The notes: generated by a model not told the origin, from the sequence alone. A DNA stretch of 64,000 nucleotides from Acerihabitans sp047324305 (GCF_047324305.1 NZ_CP178740.1:3410001-3474000), one strand, 5' to 3'; numbered from the stretch's first letter, positions 1 to 8,332 are shown. Numbers and translations are program-made.

Positions 1-630
1 GCTGCAAATAACGCCGTTTTGCGGGCATGGCGCGAGGGGCAGACGATACAGCAACTCACTACTGCGCTGCGTGGAACAAGAGCGCTAAAGGGCGCTGATG
101 GGATCATAGGCCAGTATGTTAAGAATGCAGATGCGATAGCCAGGACCTCCATTCAGCATACGGCCACGGTAGCGCGCGAGGCTTTTTTCGATGCTAACGG
201 CGATGTGGTCGATAAGGTCCAGTTCGTCGCTACGCTGGATAGCAGGACAACGGCTGTTTGCCGGTCCCTCGATGGCCGTGAATTCCACGTTAACGCTGGC
301 CCGCGGCCGCCGCTTCATATCCGGTGTCGAAGTACAATTATTCCTGTGCTGGCTGATTCTGCGCTAAACGACATCCTGAGCGAAGGCGAAACGCAGGCGT
401 CTGCCGGCGGCTATGTCGATTCGAGCGAAACCTATTATCAGTGGTTATCTCGTCAACCTGATGCACAGCAAGATATGATTTTAGGCAAGGCTCGGGCCAC
501 GCTACTACGTGATGGAGGGCTGAGTGCTGAAAAATTCGCCGCTTTGCAGCTGGATAAGAATTTCGAGGCACTCACTCTGGAGCAGATGCGTCAGTTAGCA
601 CCGGAAGCATTCAACCGCGCCGGAATTTAA
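1..630 (+). CDS. Phage minor head protein, Mu gpF / SPP1 gp7 type (5' partial)
   Basis: The frame is open from the left window edge, so the true start lies outside; the codons before the first TTG (19) read through without a stop. The visible part is the C-terminal domain of the head-morphogenesis family: a helical stretch, then the signature 'TLDSRTTAVCRSLDG' followed by 'RPPLHIRCRS', the conserved Cys/His-Arg-Cys region of Mu F-like proteins. Proteins of this family enter the prohead with the portal and help head assembly or DNA ejection. Its position directly before scaffold and coat genes fits. The final about 90 residues carry no motif that I recognise. Confidence 0.85.
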   Translation, partial: AANNAVLRAWREGQTIQQLTTALRGTRALKGADGIIGQYVKNADAIARTSIQHTATVAREAFFDANGDVVDKVQFVATLDSRTTAVCRSLDGREFHVNAGPRPPLHIRCRSTIIPVLADSALNDILSEGETQASAGGYVDSSETYYQWLSRQPDAQQDMILGKARATLLRDGGLSAEKFAALQLDKNFEALTLEQMRQLAPEAFNRAGI

Positions 631-649
631 CCAAACCACATCATTACAA

Positions 650-675
650 GGTCGCCATTGTGCGGCCTTTTTTAT
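650..675 (+). terminator. Terminator-like hairpin after minor head gene
   Basis: GGTCGC and GCGGCC arms (one G-T pair) enclose a 6-nt loop and are followed by six T. It sits between the minor head gene and the scaffold gene inside a single late operon. Confidence 0.7.
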
Positions 676-717
676 TGCCCGCAGTCCGAGACTGCAACAT
701 CTAACCCGAGGTTATAG

Positions 718-1416
718 ATGCTTAAGTTCAAACTGACTAAAGAAGAATTTAATGCGCTCGAAGATTCCGCCAAGGCCATGTATGCCGAAGCTGGCGAGGG
801 ATATCAACTTGCGATTGAAGGGATGCCGGATCTAACTGGCCTGGAAAAAAAGAACTCCGAATTGCTCGCTGAAAAGAAAGCTGAGCAGGAAAAGCGCCGC
901 CTGGCTGAAGAAGAGGCCCGAAAAGCCGCCGAAGAACAGGCCCGTAAGAAAGGCGATCTCGATACGCTCGAAAAGAGCTGGGCAGAAAAGCTTTCCACCC
1001 GCGAAAAGGAGTTGTTAGCGCAGATTGAAGAACGCGACGGCAGGCTGCGGACTCTACTAGTCGATAACGTCGCTCAATCCCTGGCTACTCGCCTGGCCGG
1101 CGATAGCGCGGCTGTTCTCACGCCACATCTTAAGTCCCGCCTGGTTGTTGAGGACGGGAAGACGCGGATTCTTGACGCTGAAGGCAAACCCTCAGCATCG
1201 ACGCTTGAAGATTTAGAGAAAGAGTTCCGAAGCAACAAGCTTTTTGCACCAATCATTATCGGCAGTAAGGCATCCGGTACCGGCGGTAACGGTAGCCCGA
1301 CGTTCGTCAGCGGCGACGGCAAAAAATGGAGCGATTACACCGAAGCCCAAAGGCTTCAGTTATTCAAAGAAAATCCTGACGAGTTTAAACGACTCGCAGC
1401 AACACAAAACACTTAA
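718..1416 (+). CDS. Phage capsid scaffolding protein
   Basis: A 232-residue acidic/basic protein with a long coiled coil at about residues 40-115, rich in Glu, Lys and Ala, which is typical of scaffolding proteins that template prohead assembly and are later lost. The C-terminal part (about 190-232) is hydrophilic with a Gly/Ser stretch and ends in a short helix, where scaffolds usually contact the coat protein. It lies 11 bp upstream of the coat gene, the usual order. No protease motif is visible, so it is probably a free scaffold rather than a protease-scaffold fusion. The call rests on composition and position. Confidence 0.8.
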   Translation: MLKFKLTKEEFNALEDSAKAMYAEAGEGYQLAIEGMPDLTGLEKKNSELLAEKKAEQEKRRLAEEEARKAAEEQARKKGDLDTLEKSWAEKLSTREKELLAQIEERDGRLRTLLVDNVAQSLATRLAGDSAAVLTPHLKSRLVVEDGKTRILDAEGKPSASTLEDLEKEFRSNKLFAPIIIGSKASGTGGNGSPTFVSGDGKKWSDYTEAQRLQLFKENPDEFKRLAATQNT

Positions 1417-1427
1417 GGAGTCGCCGA

Positions 1428-2402
1428 ATGGCTACCACTCGTCTTACTGATATTTTCGTCTCGGACTATTACCAGACCATTGCGCCGGTAAATAGCCCCG
1501 AGAAAACCGCCGTATATAACTCCGGCATTATCACCCGTCTGCCAGCGCTGGATGCAGTTGCCCAAAACGGTCAGGGAACCGCGACTGTCAGCTACTGGCA
1601 GGATCTGGACGCAGACGAAGCACCTAATGCGTCCAACGATAATCCGGATGATTTGGGTGAGGTTGGCAAGGTAACCCAAGGCAGCATGAAAGCCCGCACG
1701 CTGTACCTGAACAAGGGGTATGGCGTGGCCGACCTGGCCTCTGAGCTGGCAAACAGCGATCCGATGACGCAGATTCGTAACCGCTTTGGCACCTACTGGA
1801 CTCGTCAATGGCAGCGTTATTTGATTGGCGCAGCGCGTGGCATTATCGCATCCAATATCGCTAATGATGACGGCGATATGGTGGTTGATGCCGGCGGCTC
1901 GCTGGCCGAGTCTTTCCAAGATGCTGCCTTTACCGCTGGCGATGCCGCCGACCAGTTCTCGGCAATCGGCGTGCATTCGGTTGTGATGAAACAGATGGTT
2001 AAAGCCGACTTGATCGAGTATCTGCGTGATTCAGACGGCAATATCATTCTCACCACGTATCTGGGTAAACCGGTGTTCATGGATGACAGCCTGAAAGATA
2101 ACTCAGGTCAGTTCCTTTCCGTGTTCTTCGGCTCCGGCGCGTTCGGTTATGGCGTGGGTTCTCCGCATACGCCTGTCGAGCTTCAGCGTAAGCCTGATGG
2201 TGGTAACGGTGGTGGCGCCGAGGTGCTGTGGGAGCGCAAAACCTACATTATTCAGCCTGCTGGTTTCTCTTGGATTGGCGAAGATGATCCGAACCTGTCC
2301 CCGACCTATACCCAGATGGCCGTAGCAGGCAATTGGGACCGGGTATTCGACCGTAAGCAGGTGCCTTTCGCCGCCGTTTTGTCTGGCGGCGCAGGCTCAT
2401 AA
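1428..2402 (+). CDS. Phage major capsid (coat) protein
   Basis: A 324-residue protein that starts 'MATTRLTDIFVSDYY' and has the layout of the coat family found in siphophages with a separate scaffold (P22/SPP1-like HK97 fold): an N-terminal arm, a segment with 'YLNKGYGVADLASELA', a long helix around 'TYWTRQWQRYLIGAARGI', and a C-terminal beta-rich domain. It forms the icosahedral shell. A good Shine-Dalgarno (AAGGAG) precedes ATG 1428. Downstream comes a terminator-like hairpin and then two glycosyltransferase genes, which is an unusual place for such enzymes. Confidence 0.88.
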   Translation: MATTRLTDIFVSDYYQTIAPVNSPEKTAVYNSGIITRLPALDAVAQNGQGTATVSYWQDLDADEAPNASNDNPDDLGEVGKVTQGSMKARTLYLNKGYGVADLASELANSDPMTQIRNRFGTYWTRQWQRYLIGAARGIIASNIANDDGDMVVDAGGSLAESFQDAAFTAGDAADQFSAIGVHSVVMKQMVKADLIEYLRDSDGNIILTTYLGKPVFMDDSLKDNSGQFLSVFFGSGAFGYGVGSPHTPVELQRKPDGGNGGGAEVLWERKTYIIQPAGFSWIGEDDPNLSPTYTQMAVAGNWDRVFDRKQVPFAAVLSGGAGS

Positions 2403-2409
2403 TCATAGA

Positions 2410-2429
2410 GGGGCTCCGGCCCCTTTTTT
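2410..2429 (+). terminator. Terminator-like hairpin after coat gene
   Basis: GGGGC-TCCG-GCCCC followed by TTTTTT, directly after the coat gene stop. It is expected to lower transcription into the glycosyltransferases unless RNA polymerase is antiterminated. Confidence 0.8.
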
Positions 2430-2443
2430 CATGAGAGGGAAGC

Positions 2444-3892
2444 ATGGAGGTTATGATCGATGGCGTTGCTTATTCACCGCAGGCTAAAGCAAGTATCGGA
2501 ATTGCCATAACTACCCACAACCGGCCTGACGTATTAAGGCGTGCAATTGAGCAGCATAAAAAGCATTACCCTGATGGCGCGGTAATGGTCGTCGTTGACG
2601 ATGGCTCATCACCGCCCGCAGTCGTACCAGATGGTGTAAGACTGATTCGCCATGAGCAATCGTTAGGGATTGTGGCTTCCAAAAACGCTAGCCTTGAAGC
2701 GTTACTGGCTATCGGGTGCGAGCATTTATTCCTGTGGGATGATGACGCATGGCCTATCGCCGATAATTGGCAGGTGCCTTACATAGAATCTCCTGAACCT
2801 CACCTGGCTTACCAATTCCTTGATTTATCTGGGCCGAAAAAGCTGAAAGACTTGGCTGTTTTGTACCGCGATAACAAACACGTCGCCTACACCGGACAGC
2901 GTGGGGTGATGCTCTATTACCACCGGTCGGCAATCGAGAAGGTCGGCGGCTTCGACCCGATATACGGGCGCGGAATGTACGAGCATTCAGATCTCGCCTT
3001 GCGAATTAATAATTCAGGACTGACGACGTGGGCATTTGCCGATGTCGTTGGCTCTGAAAAGCTGATTCATTCGCTCGATGAACATGAGTCCGTCGAACGG
3101 TCGGTGCCGAAGCACAACCGCGAAGAGTTAGTCCGCCGTAACGTGACAATTCATAACGCACGGCGTGATGCTGGCTTCTCCGGGTATGTCGAGTACCGGA
3201 AACAACGTGAAATTGTGATAACCACGCTACTGACCAGCCTGGCCGACCCGCAACGCGGACAAAAATTACCGGCAAGTGCTGCGCTTCTTAGCGCTTGGGC
3301 AGCGTCTATTAATGGCGATGCTGTTGTGCTTGCCGATGAACTGGAAACGCCGCCTGATGGCGCTGAGCTTGTCAGAGTCGCCAAGGTGGACATGAACGTT
3401 TACTTTCGCCGCTGGCTGCACATCTTCCAGTATCTGCGCGAGCACCCGGAATACCGTTTCGTCTGGTGTACCGATGGTACTGACGTAGAAATGCTTCACT
3501 CGCCCTGGGATGAAATGGAACCGGGGAAAATCTATGTCGGTTCGGAGCCTAAGACATACGCCGACGAATGGGCAACAAAATTCCACCCCGAGCGCCTTTA
3601 CGCTGAATTCATCGCAGCGCACAAGCATGAGCCCATGCTGAACGCTGGTTTGCTCGGCGGCCTGCGCGATGACGTGATGGAATTTGCGCATCACATTATC
3701 AGGCTTTTCTACCGCATCGAAAGCTACCGATTCTGGAAGACGGAACAGGCAGGCACAGCAATTGGCGACATGCTCGCGTTCGGTATCGTGGCGAAAAGCT
3801 TTGGCGATCGGATTGTCACTGGGCCTCGCGTCCATTCCGTGTTTAAAACCGAGGGCATCGGTAGGGAGTTCGCGTGGTTCAAACACAAATAG
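2444..3892 (+). CDS. Two-domain glycosyltransferase (GT2-like N-terminal domain) in the head operon
   Basis: 482 residues. The N-terminal half (about 15-235) is a GT-A/GT2-like domain: 'GIAITTHNRPDVLRRAI' opens the nucleotide-binding fold, 'VVVDDGSSP' is the first acidic motif and 'LFLWDDDAWP' is the DXD metal-sugar site. The C-terminal half (about 250-482) looks like a second transferase domain, with 'FVWCTDGTDVEML' as a possible second DXD and 'MLNAGLLGG', a motif seen in several glycosyltransferase families. ATG 2444 is preceded by GAGGGAAG. The 3' end overlaps the next gene by 19 bp. The enzyme should add sugar to an acceptor; position right after the coat gene suggests virion modification, but host-glycan modification is possible. 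Confidence 0.8.
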   Translation: MEVMIDGVAYSPQAKASIGIAITTHNRPDVLRRAIEQHKKHYPDGAVMVVVDDGSSPPAVVPDGVRLIRHEQSLGIVASKNASLEALLAIGCEHLFLWDDDAWPIADNWQVPYIESPEPHLAYQFLDLSGPKKLKDLAVLYRDNKHVAYTGQRGVMLYYHRSAIEKVGGFDPIYGRGMYEHSDLALRINNSGLTTWAFADVVGSEKLIHSLDEHESVERSVPKHNREELVRRNVTIHNARRDAGFSGYVEYRKQREIVITTLLTSLADPQRGQKLPASAALLSAWAASINGDAVVLADELETPPDGAELVRVAKVDMNVYFRRWLHIFQYLREHPEYRFVWCTDGTDVEMLHSPWDEMEPGKIYVGSEPKTYADEWATKFHPERLYAEFIAAHKHEPMLNAGLLGGLRDDVMEFAHHIIRLFYRIESYRFWKTEQAGTAIGDMLAFGIVAKSFGDRIVTGPRVHSVFKTEGIGREFAWFKHK

Positions 3893-4470
3893 CATTTGCC
3901 GTTGTTGGTCATCATGCCCGCCGTGAAATGGCAGAAAGGTTGGCTGAAACACTTGGCGCGCACCTGCTAATTGATGAAGGCGACCATGGAGCGAACTGGA
4001 ATCATCGGCGCGCCAATGAATGGGCAGTCGAACAATCTAAACGCGTCGTGATATTGGAAGACGACGCGATCCCCGTAGCCGGGTTTAAGGAGCTGGCTGC
4101 CGATTGGTGCGCAAAACATTCCGACGACCTCCTTAGCTTTTATCTTGGCACCGGCAGACCAAGGCACTGGCAGAGCATCATCAAAAAGAAGCTTGCCGCC
4201 GAGAAGCCATTCATCACCCTGCCAACACTTATACACGGTGTTTGCTACAGCATCCCGCCGCAGCACATAAGCCGAATCATTGAAAAGTGGCCGCGTCACT
4301 TGGCAGCAGATTATGCAGTCGGCAGTGCTTGGGGGCGAGATGTTATTTATCCCTGCCAATCCCTGGTTGACCATGCCGACGGCGTTAGCGTTGAACGGCA
4401 TCCAGACGGCGAGCCGAGAACGGAACGGCGCAGGGCGTGGAAGATGGCCGACATGACGAGGGCATTATGA
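3874..4470 (+). CDS. Small glycosyltransferase-like protein (GT25/GT-A type)
   Basis: 198 residues, GTG start at 3874 with GGGAG about 6 nt upstream inside the preceding gene, so the two are translationally linked. 'RVVILEDDAIPV' (about residues 52-63) is the acidic metal-binding motif typical of GT25/LPS-type glycosyltransferases, and 'THRRANEW'-like context before it (NHRRANEWAVEQ) fits the nucleotide-sugar site. No signal peptide or membrane segment. Together with the upstream two-domain enzyme it forms a two-gene sugar-transfer module between coat and head-tail connector genes. Sugar and acceptor cannot be told from sequence. Confidence 0.7.
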   Translation: MVQTQIAFAVVGHHARREMAERLAETLGAHLLIDEGDHGANWNHRRANEWAVEQSKRVVILEDDAIPVAGFKELAADWCAKHSDDLLSFYLGTGRPRHWQSIIKKKLAAEKPFITLPTLIHGVCYSIPPQHISRIIEKWPRHLAADYAVGSAWGRDVIYPCQSLVDHADGVSVERHPDGEPRTERRRAWKMADMTRAL

Positions 4471-4949
4471 TTAATACCGATCCGACTTCACCAGATTTCA
4501 ACAGCTACGCCAGCGTGGCAGACCTTGACGCGTTTGCGGTTGCACGCGGCTACACTATTCCGCCCACAAACGAGGTGAAAGAGCAATTACTCATGCAGGC
4601 CATGGATTACCTGGAGGGTATGGCTTGGCGAGGACTTCCGCTCGATCCTGGGCAGCCGTTGCAGTGGCCGCGCAGCAAAATTTACGCCGGCGGTGTCGTA
4701 TTGACCGGGATTCCCCGACAGCTCATCCAGGCCCAATGCCGCCTTGCTGTAGAGGCGCAGACCATCGACCTTATGCCATCCTATTCTGGCGGTGGCGAGG
4801 TTGTGCAGGAGGCGGTTACAGGCGTTGTCAGTGTTTCATATGCCGAGGGTAGTAGCACGTCCACTCCGTACTTTGCCTGGCTGCCGGGCATGCTTCGCGG
4901 CCTTATCGGCGGCGGCTCATCAGTTAACTTTGACGTAATGCGGGGGTGA
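4467..4949 (+). CDS. Head-tail adaptor protein (often labelled DnaT-like in databases)
   Basis: I chose ATG 4467 (MINTDPTSPDFNSY), which overlaps the previous stop as ATGA; an earlier in-frame ATG at 4437 would add ten unlikely residues. About 160 residues, beginning with the 'SYASVADLDAFAVARGY' helix typical of phage head-tail connector proteins of the gp6/adaptor family that bind below the portal. Automated annotation often calls this family a DnaT-like ssDNA-binding protein, but neighbours (coat before, closure and gp10-like genes after) argue for a connector role. It ends 1 bp before the next gene. Confidence 0.68.
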   Translation: MINTDPTSPDFNSYASVADLDAFAVARGYTIPPTNEVKEQLLMQAMDYLEGMAWRGLPLDPGQPLQWPRSKIYAGGVVLTGIPRQLIQAQCRLAVEAQTIDLMPSYSGGGEVVQEAVTGVVSVSYAEGSSTSTPYFAWLPGMLRGLIGGGSSVNFDVMRG

Positions 4950-4950
4950 T

Positions 4951-5307
4951 ATGGCAGCTTTTTATCCCCGCATGCAGGCCACGGCCACTCGGTTGCTGAC
5001 GAAGTACGGCAAAACAATGTCCCTGGAGCGCGCGGGTAGTGCAACAACCGACCCGGTCACTGGTGACGCAGTGACACAGCCGGCGCAATCCTTACCCGTC
5101 ATTGGTGTTGTGCAGGACTTCAATCGAATCGAAGTAGACGGAACCACAATTCTTTCCAGTGACAAAAAAGTCACCATTACCGCGGCAACAGCTCCACTTA
5201 TCGGAGACATGCTGCATGACGGTACAACAAAGTGGCGGATCATCAATATTAGCGACAAAACACCGGCTGTCGTGACGCTCTGCTATCAGTTGCAAGTGAG
5301 GCGCTAA
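4951..5307 (+). CDS. Head-closure / head-tail stopper protein
   Basis: 118 residues, small beta-rich protein. The pattern 'LLTKYGKTMSLERAG' at the start and 'LIGDMLHDGTTKWRIINI...VVTLCYQLQVRR' at the end is that of head-closure proteins (lambda FII / SPP1 gp16 type), which seal the packaged head and receive the tail. It sits between the adaptor and the HK97 gp10-like gene, the standard order, and its stop shares a base with the next start (TAATG). Confidence 0.65.
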   Translation: MAAFYPRMQATATRLLTKYGKTMSLERAGSATTDPVTGDAVTQPAQSLPVIGVVQDFNRIEVDGTTILSSDKKVTITAATAPLIGDMLHDGTTKWRIINISDKTPAVVTLCYQLQVRR

Positions 5308-5756
5308 TGGGCTTCTCTGCGTCGATAGGCAAATGGGCTGGAGAAACAATTACTCGCACCGAGAATGTCGGCAAACAGGCAGCCATAGCGTTATTTCGAG
5401 GCGTCATACTTGATACGCCGGTCGATACAGGGCGGCTGCGGGCTAACTGGCAGGCCACTGCTGATTCGCCAGTATTCAGCCAGCTTGCATTGGATGATAA
5501 AGACGGCGCGCAAACTGTCGAGAAAATGACTACGGTCGTGCTTGCACAGGGCCAGGATTTCACAGTCTACATGACAAACAGCCTGCCTTATGCCCAAGTC
5601 GCCGAGTACGGTGAGTGGAAGGACAAAAACGGCAACCCAGCTAATGGTCCGCACACTATCGGTGGTTACTCCATTCAGGCACCGGCCGGTATGGTGCGCC
5701 GCAACATGACCCGCATCAATACCAACCTCAACAAGGCTATGTTACTCGTTAAGTGA
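5307..5756 (+). CDS. HK97 gp10-family tail completion / neck protein
   Basis: 149 residues with the family hallmark 'DTPVDTGRLRANWQ' near residues 35-50 and 'NSLPYAQVAEYG' in the middle, both conserved in HK97 gp10-like proteins. These join tail to head at the neck. The start codon overlaps the previous stop, showing translational coupling. Confidence 0.85.
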   Translation: MGFSASIGKWAGETITRTENVGKQAAIALFRGVILDTPVDTGRLRANWQATADSPVFSQLALDDKDGAQTVEKMTTVVLAQGQDFTVYMTNSLPYAQVAEYGEWKDKNGNPANGPHTIGGYSIQAPAGMVRRNMTRINTNLNKAMLLVK

Positions 5757-5765
5757 GGCTACCCC

Positions 5766-6176
5766 GTGAAGGACATTTCCTCTGCTCTGCGCTCGCGCAT
5801 GATAGCGGCAGCCGCCGCGTTGTCTTTGCCGGTAGCTTGGCCGCTTGAATCATTCAATCCTCCTGATGGTGACTACCTGCGATTTTACTTCACCGCGGCC
5901 GGAGACAATGCGCTGTCGTTCGGTCAAGGCGGGCTTGATTCCATATCGGGATTTATGCAGGTGGATGTGGTTTGCAAAATCCGCGCCGGTGTCAACGGCG
6001 TAATGCTCTCTATATTCGACACGCTGCGGTCGCAATTCAAAATTGGTACCGTGCTTACCTACAACAATACCCGCGTCACTATCAAAAACCGCGACTACAC
6101 CGATCCGCAGTCTGTTGATGGCTGGGCGGTCGCTCATCTGACGTTCTACTGGTCATCATACGAAACACGGAGCTAA
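5766..6176 (+). CDS. Tail terminator protein
   Basis: 136 residues. The layout 'LRSRMIAAAAALSLPVAWPLESFNPPDGDYLRFYF...G...GFMQVDVVCKIRAGVNGVM...' matches the tail-terminator family (lambda gpU / DUF4128 type) that caps the tail tube ring at the head-proximal end and fixes tail length. Position just before the tail tube gene supports this. Confidence 0.75.
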   Translation: MKDISSALRSRMIAAAAALSLPVAWPLESFNPPDGDYLRFYFTAAGDNALSFGQGGLDSISGFMQVDVVCKIRAGVNGVMLSIFDTLRSQFKIGTVLTYNNTRVTIKNRDYTDPQSVDGWAVAHLTFYWSSYETRS

Positions 6177-6181
6177 AAATT

Positions 6182-7126
6182 ATGGTTATGCTAAACGTGG
6201 CCGGCGCCAAGCAGGTCGATTATTACATCGTTGCCGAAACCGTTGAAGGCACTACTCCGGTGACACCTGCATTTAAGCGCATCCCGAAAAAGCCGGGTGA
6301 AATTACGCTTACTCGCGATGAATTGAATTCTGAGCAGGTGCGCCGCACCCGAAAGGTTTTATTTTCAGGCCGCGGCTCTGAGAGTTCCACCGGCACGCTG
6401 AATACCGAGTTCGCATACGCCGATTTCGATCTGCTACTGCAAAGCTTGATGTTTAACACCTGGGCCGGTGATGTGCTGACAATCGGAACGACCAAACGGC
6501 CATTCACGCTGGAGCGCAAGCAGTACGACATCAATACGCTGCGCCGCGCCCCGGGTTGCCTGGCTAACTCCCTTGCGCTGACAGCCGCACCTAATGCCAT
6601 TGTTTCTGCTGATTTCGGCATCATGGGTGCGACGGTACTCTATAACCAAGCGCCAATCGCCGGGGCAACGTATTCAGAGCCCGATAATAACGACCCGTTC
6701 GACTCCACCGGCGAATCGTTCACGCTGACCGCGACGATCAAGGTTAACGGTGTCGCATCGAACGCCGTGACCTCCGTATCTCTGAACATGGACAACGGCA
6801 TTTCTCATGCGCATGTCTACGGTCAGCGCTCTGTTGCTGCTAGCGGCTCAACTAACGCGGCCACGACCGGGTCTATCACCTTCCTCTACCAGAATGAAGA
6901 CCTGTCGCAGATGTTTTACGACCATTCAGATGTTGAGCTGGAATTCACCCTCAGCGGCCAGGGCGGGGCATATACGTTCCTGTTACCGCGCATTAAGTTT
7001 ACGTCCGAAGCCATTGCCGAAGCTGATGCTTTCCAGGCGCTGACATTTGATTTCACCGCTTACGAAGACAAAGATACCGGCATTCTATTGCAGATCACCC
7101 GCGCCCCTGTCGTTCAAGGCTCATAA
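6182..7126 (+). CDS. Major tail tube protein
   Basis: 314 residues. The N-terminal part 'KQVDYYIVAETVEGTTPVTPAFKRIPKKPGEITLTRDEL' and the beta-rich body are typical of siphophage tail tube proteins, which stack as hexamers around the tape measure. The protein is longer than minimal tube proteins (about 150-250 residues), leaving room for an extra surface domain, perhaps about 170-240. It lies between the tail terminator and the gpG/gpGT chaperone genes, the conserved order. Confidence 0.82.
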   Translation: MVMLNVAGAKQVDYYIVAETVEGTTPVTPAFKRIPKKPGEITLTRDELNSEQVRRTRKVLFSGRGSESSTGTLNTEFAYADFDLLLQSLMFNTWAGDVLTIGTTKRPFTLERKQYDINTLRRAPGCLANSLALTAAPNAIVSADFGIMGATVLYNQAPIAGATYSEPDNNDPFDSTGESFTLTATIKVNGVASNAVTSVSLNMDNGISHAHVYGQRSVAASGSTNAATTGSITFLYQNEDLSQMFYDHSDVELEFTLSGQGGAYTFLLPRIKFTSEAIAEADAFQALTFDFTAYEDKDTGILLQITRAPVVQGS

Positions 7127-7132
7127 CCTGAT

Positions 7133-7150
7133 AGCCCGGTACGCCGGGCT
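7133..7150 (+). other. Intergenic hairpin after tail tube gene
   Basis: AGCCCGG-TACG-CCGGGCT, a perfect 7-bp stem without a T-tract. It may be a processing or mRNA-stability element rather than a terminator. Confidence 0.6.
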
Positions 7151-7166
7151 GCCCATGGAGATTTAA

Positions 7167-7613
7167 ATGAAATTAAGCGATTTCGCCACGCGCACCGAAG
7201 CCAATGAAGGCAAAAAGCTGTACCTGCTGCTGCCTGATGGTACGCCCACCGAGGAATATTTGCTGGTTCGTGGTGTGGACAGCGACGAATTCCGGGCCGC
7301 CAAGACCGCCGCAAGCCGCGCTGTGTTCGAGCTGACCCAGGAACAGTTAAAAGATAAAGCGTTCGTGCATAAATTCGATGAGGAAAACGAATTCAAGCAG
7401 TTTCAGGCAATGATCATCGGCTGGTCATTCGATGAAGAATTTAATGCCGCAAATCTGAAATCATTGCTCACCGAATCCCCCTATATCAAGGACCGCGTCA
7501 ATAACTTCTCGGCCAACCGGGCGGAGTTTTTCAAAAAAAAGCCGCCGGTCTCGTCCAGTACACCGGATACCAGCGAAAACTCGACAAGCGGCAAAAAGAC
7601 GGCAAAAGCCTAA
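7167..7613 (+). CDS. Tail assembly chaperone gpG
   Basis: 148 residues starting 'MKLSDFATRTEANEGKKLYLLLPDG'. It has the charge pattern and position (between tail tube and tape measure) of lambda gpG, the chaperone that coats the tape measure during tail assembly. The 3' part contains the slippery heptamer A AAA AAG at 7535-7541. Without a shift, translation stops at 7613 after a Ser/Thr/Lys-rich tail. Confidence 0.85.
   Translation: MKLSDFATRTEANEGKKLYLLLPDGTPTEEYLLVRGVDSDEFRAAKTAASRAVFELTQEQLKDKAFVHKFDEENEFKQFQAMIIGWSFDEEFNAANLKSLLTESPYIKDRVNNFSANRAEFFKKKPPVSSSTPDTSENSTSGKKTAKA
7535..7541 (+). promoter_or_regulatory. Programmed -1 ribosomal frameshift site (A AAA AAG)
   Basis: In the gpG frame the codons read AAA AAA AAG after TTC 7530-7532, giving the canonical X XXY YYZ heptamer also used in E. 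coli dnaX. The -1 frame is open from here through 7861. Shifting joins gpG to the downstream T domain, as in lambda G/GT. Confidence 0.88.
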
Positions 7614-7864
7614 GAGAGCACTATCAGGCCGCGATGAAACTCGGCATCACGCCAGATGCCATGGTTAACCCGCCAAGTCTGCCGGATGGCTCTGGCTATC
7701 TCTGGGGCTGGTTCATCGACCTGATGCGCGGGTCGGGCGGCGAGCTGACGTTTTCCGAAGTGAAAGCCTGGACGGAGTTAACCGGCAACCGGCCGACCCC
7801 AGCGGAAGTCGAAATCATTATGGACATGGCCTTTGAGGTCATGAAGGACATACCTAAGTTATAA
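7541..7864 (+). CDS. T domain of the gpGT tail chaperone, made by -1 frameshift
   Basis: The -1 frame after the slippery site reads 'AAGLVQYTGYQRKLDKRQKD...LREHYQAAMKLGITPDAM' and continues to 7864, adding about 107 residues to the first 125 of gpG (fusion of about 232). In lambda the gpGT fusion binds tail tube protein through T while G coats the tape measure. An ATG at 7634 lies inside this frame but has no convincing ribosome site, so I regard this as a frameshift extension and not an independent gene. Confidence 0.85.
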   Translation, partial: AAGLVQYTGYQRKLDKRQKDGKSLREHYQAAMKLGITPDAMVNPPSLPDGSGYLWGWFIDLMRGSGGELTFSEVKAWTELTGNRPTPAEVEIIMDMAFEVMKDIPKL

Positions 7865-7972
7865 AATCCATTTAAGAAATTTTCAAAAGAATTCTAAAAT
7901 TTTGATAAAACGCATTTTTTCCCAATCACTTTCACTCGATAGTAATTCTTAAATTTATTAAGTGGGGGTGAC

Positions 7973-8332
7973 ATGAAAGTAAAAATAGTTGGCGTAATCG
8001 GCAAAGGGGATTTCGGTAAAGAAACTGTCACTATGCAAGTGCTAGAAGATTGCGATATAGTAAAATATGTGATTTTCGATAACACATATAAAAATAATGG
8101 GAATATTTCTGATAAATATAGACATTCTTACTGGTTCCCAAGTAAGAAAGTTAAGGCAGGAGATGTCGTCACGCTTTTAACTCAGACTGGAAAGAATACT
8201 GAAACAAAATTACCTGATGGAACCCCGGTTCACATGTTTTATTGGAATCTTCGAGAAGCCGTCTGGAATGATGATGGTGATATAGCCGTCTTACTTGAAA
8301 TTGCCGATGGGCAGGCTTTCCATGTAAAATAG
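7973..8332 (+). CDS. Unknown AT-rich orphan protein (moron) between tail chaperone and tape measure
   Basis: 119 residues, ATG 7973 after the strong Shine-Dalgarno GTGGGGGTGA. No family recognised. It has no signal peptide or membrane segment; the pattern of alternating hydrophobic residues suggests a mostly beta protein ('MKVKIVGVIGKGDFGKETVTMQVLEDCDIVKYVIF'). Base composition is clearly more AT-rich than the flanking tail genes. About 110 bp of AT-rich DNA precedes it and a terminator-like hairpin follows, the arrangement of a separately expressed moron. The position normally holds no gene in lambda-type tails, so a tail role is less likely than lysogenic conversion or defence. Confidence 0.7.
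   Translation: MKVKIVGVIGKGDFGKETVTMQVLEDCDIVKYVIFDNTYKNNGNISDKYRHSYWFPSKKVKAGDVVTLLTQTGKNTETKLPDGTPVHMFYWNLREAVWNDDGDIAVLLEIADGQAFHVK

Noticed and set aside
7634..7864. Separate 76-residue gene starting at ATG 7634
   Set aside because: It is the C-terminal part of the frameshifted gpGT; the frame is open back to the slippery site and no ribosome site supports this start.
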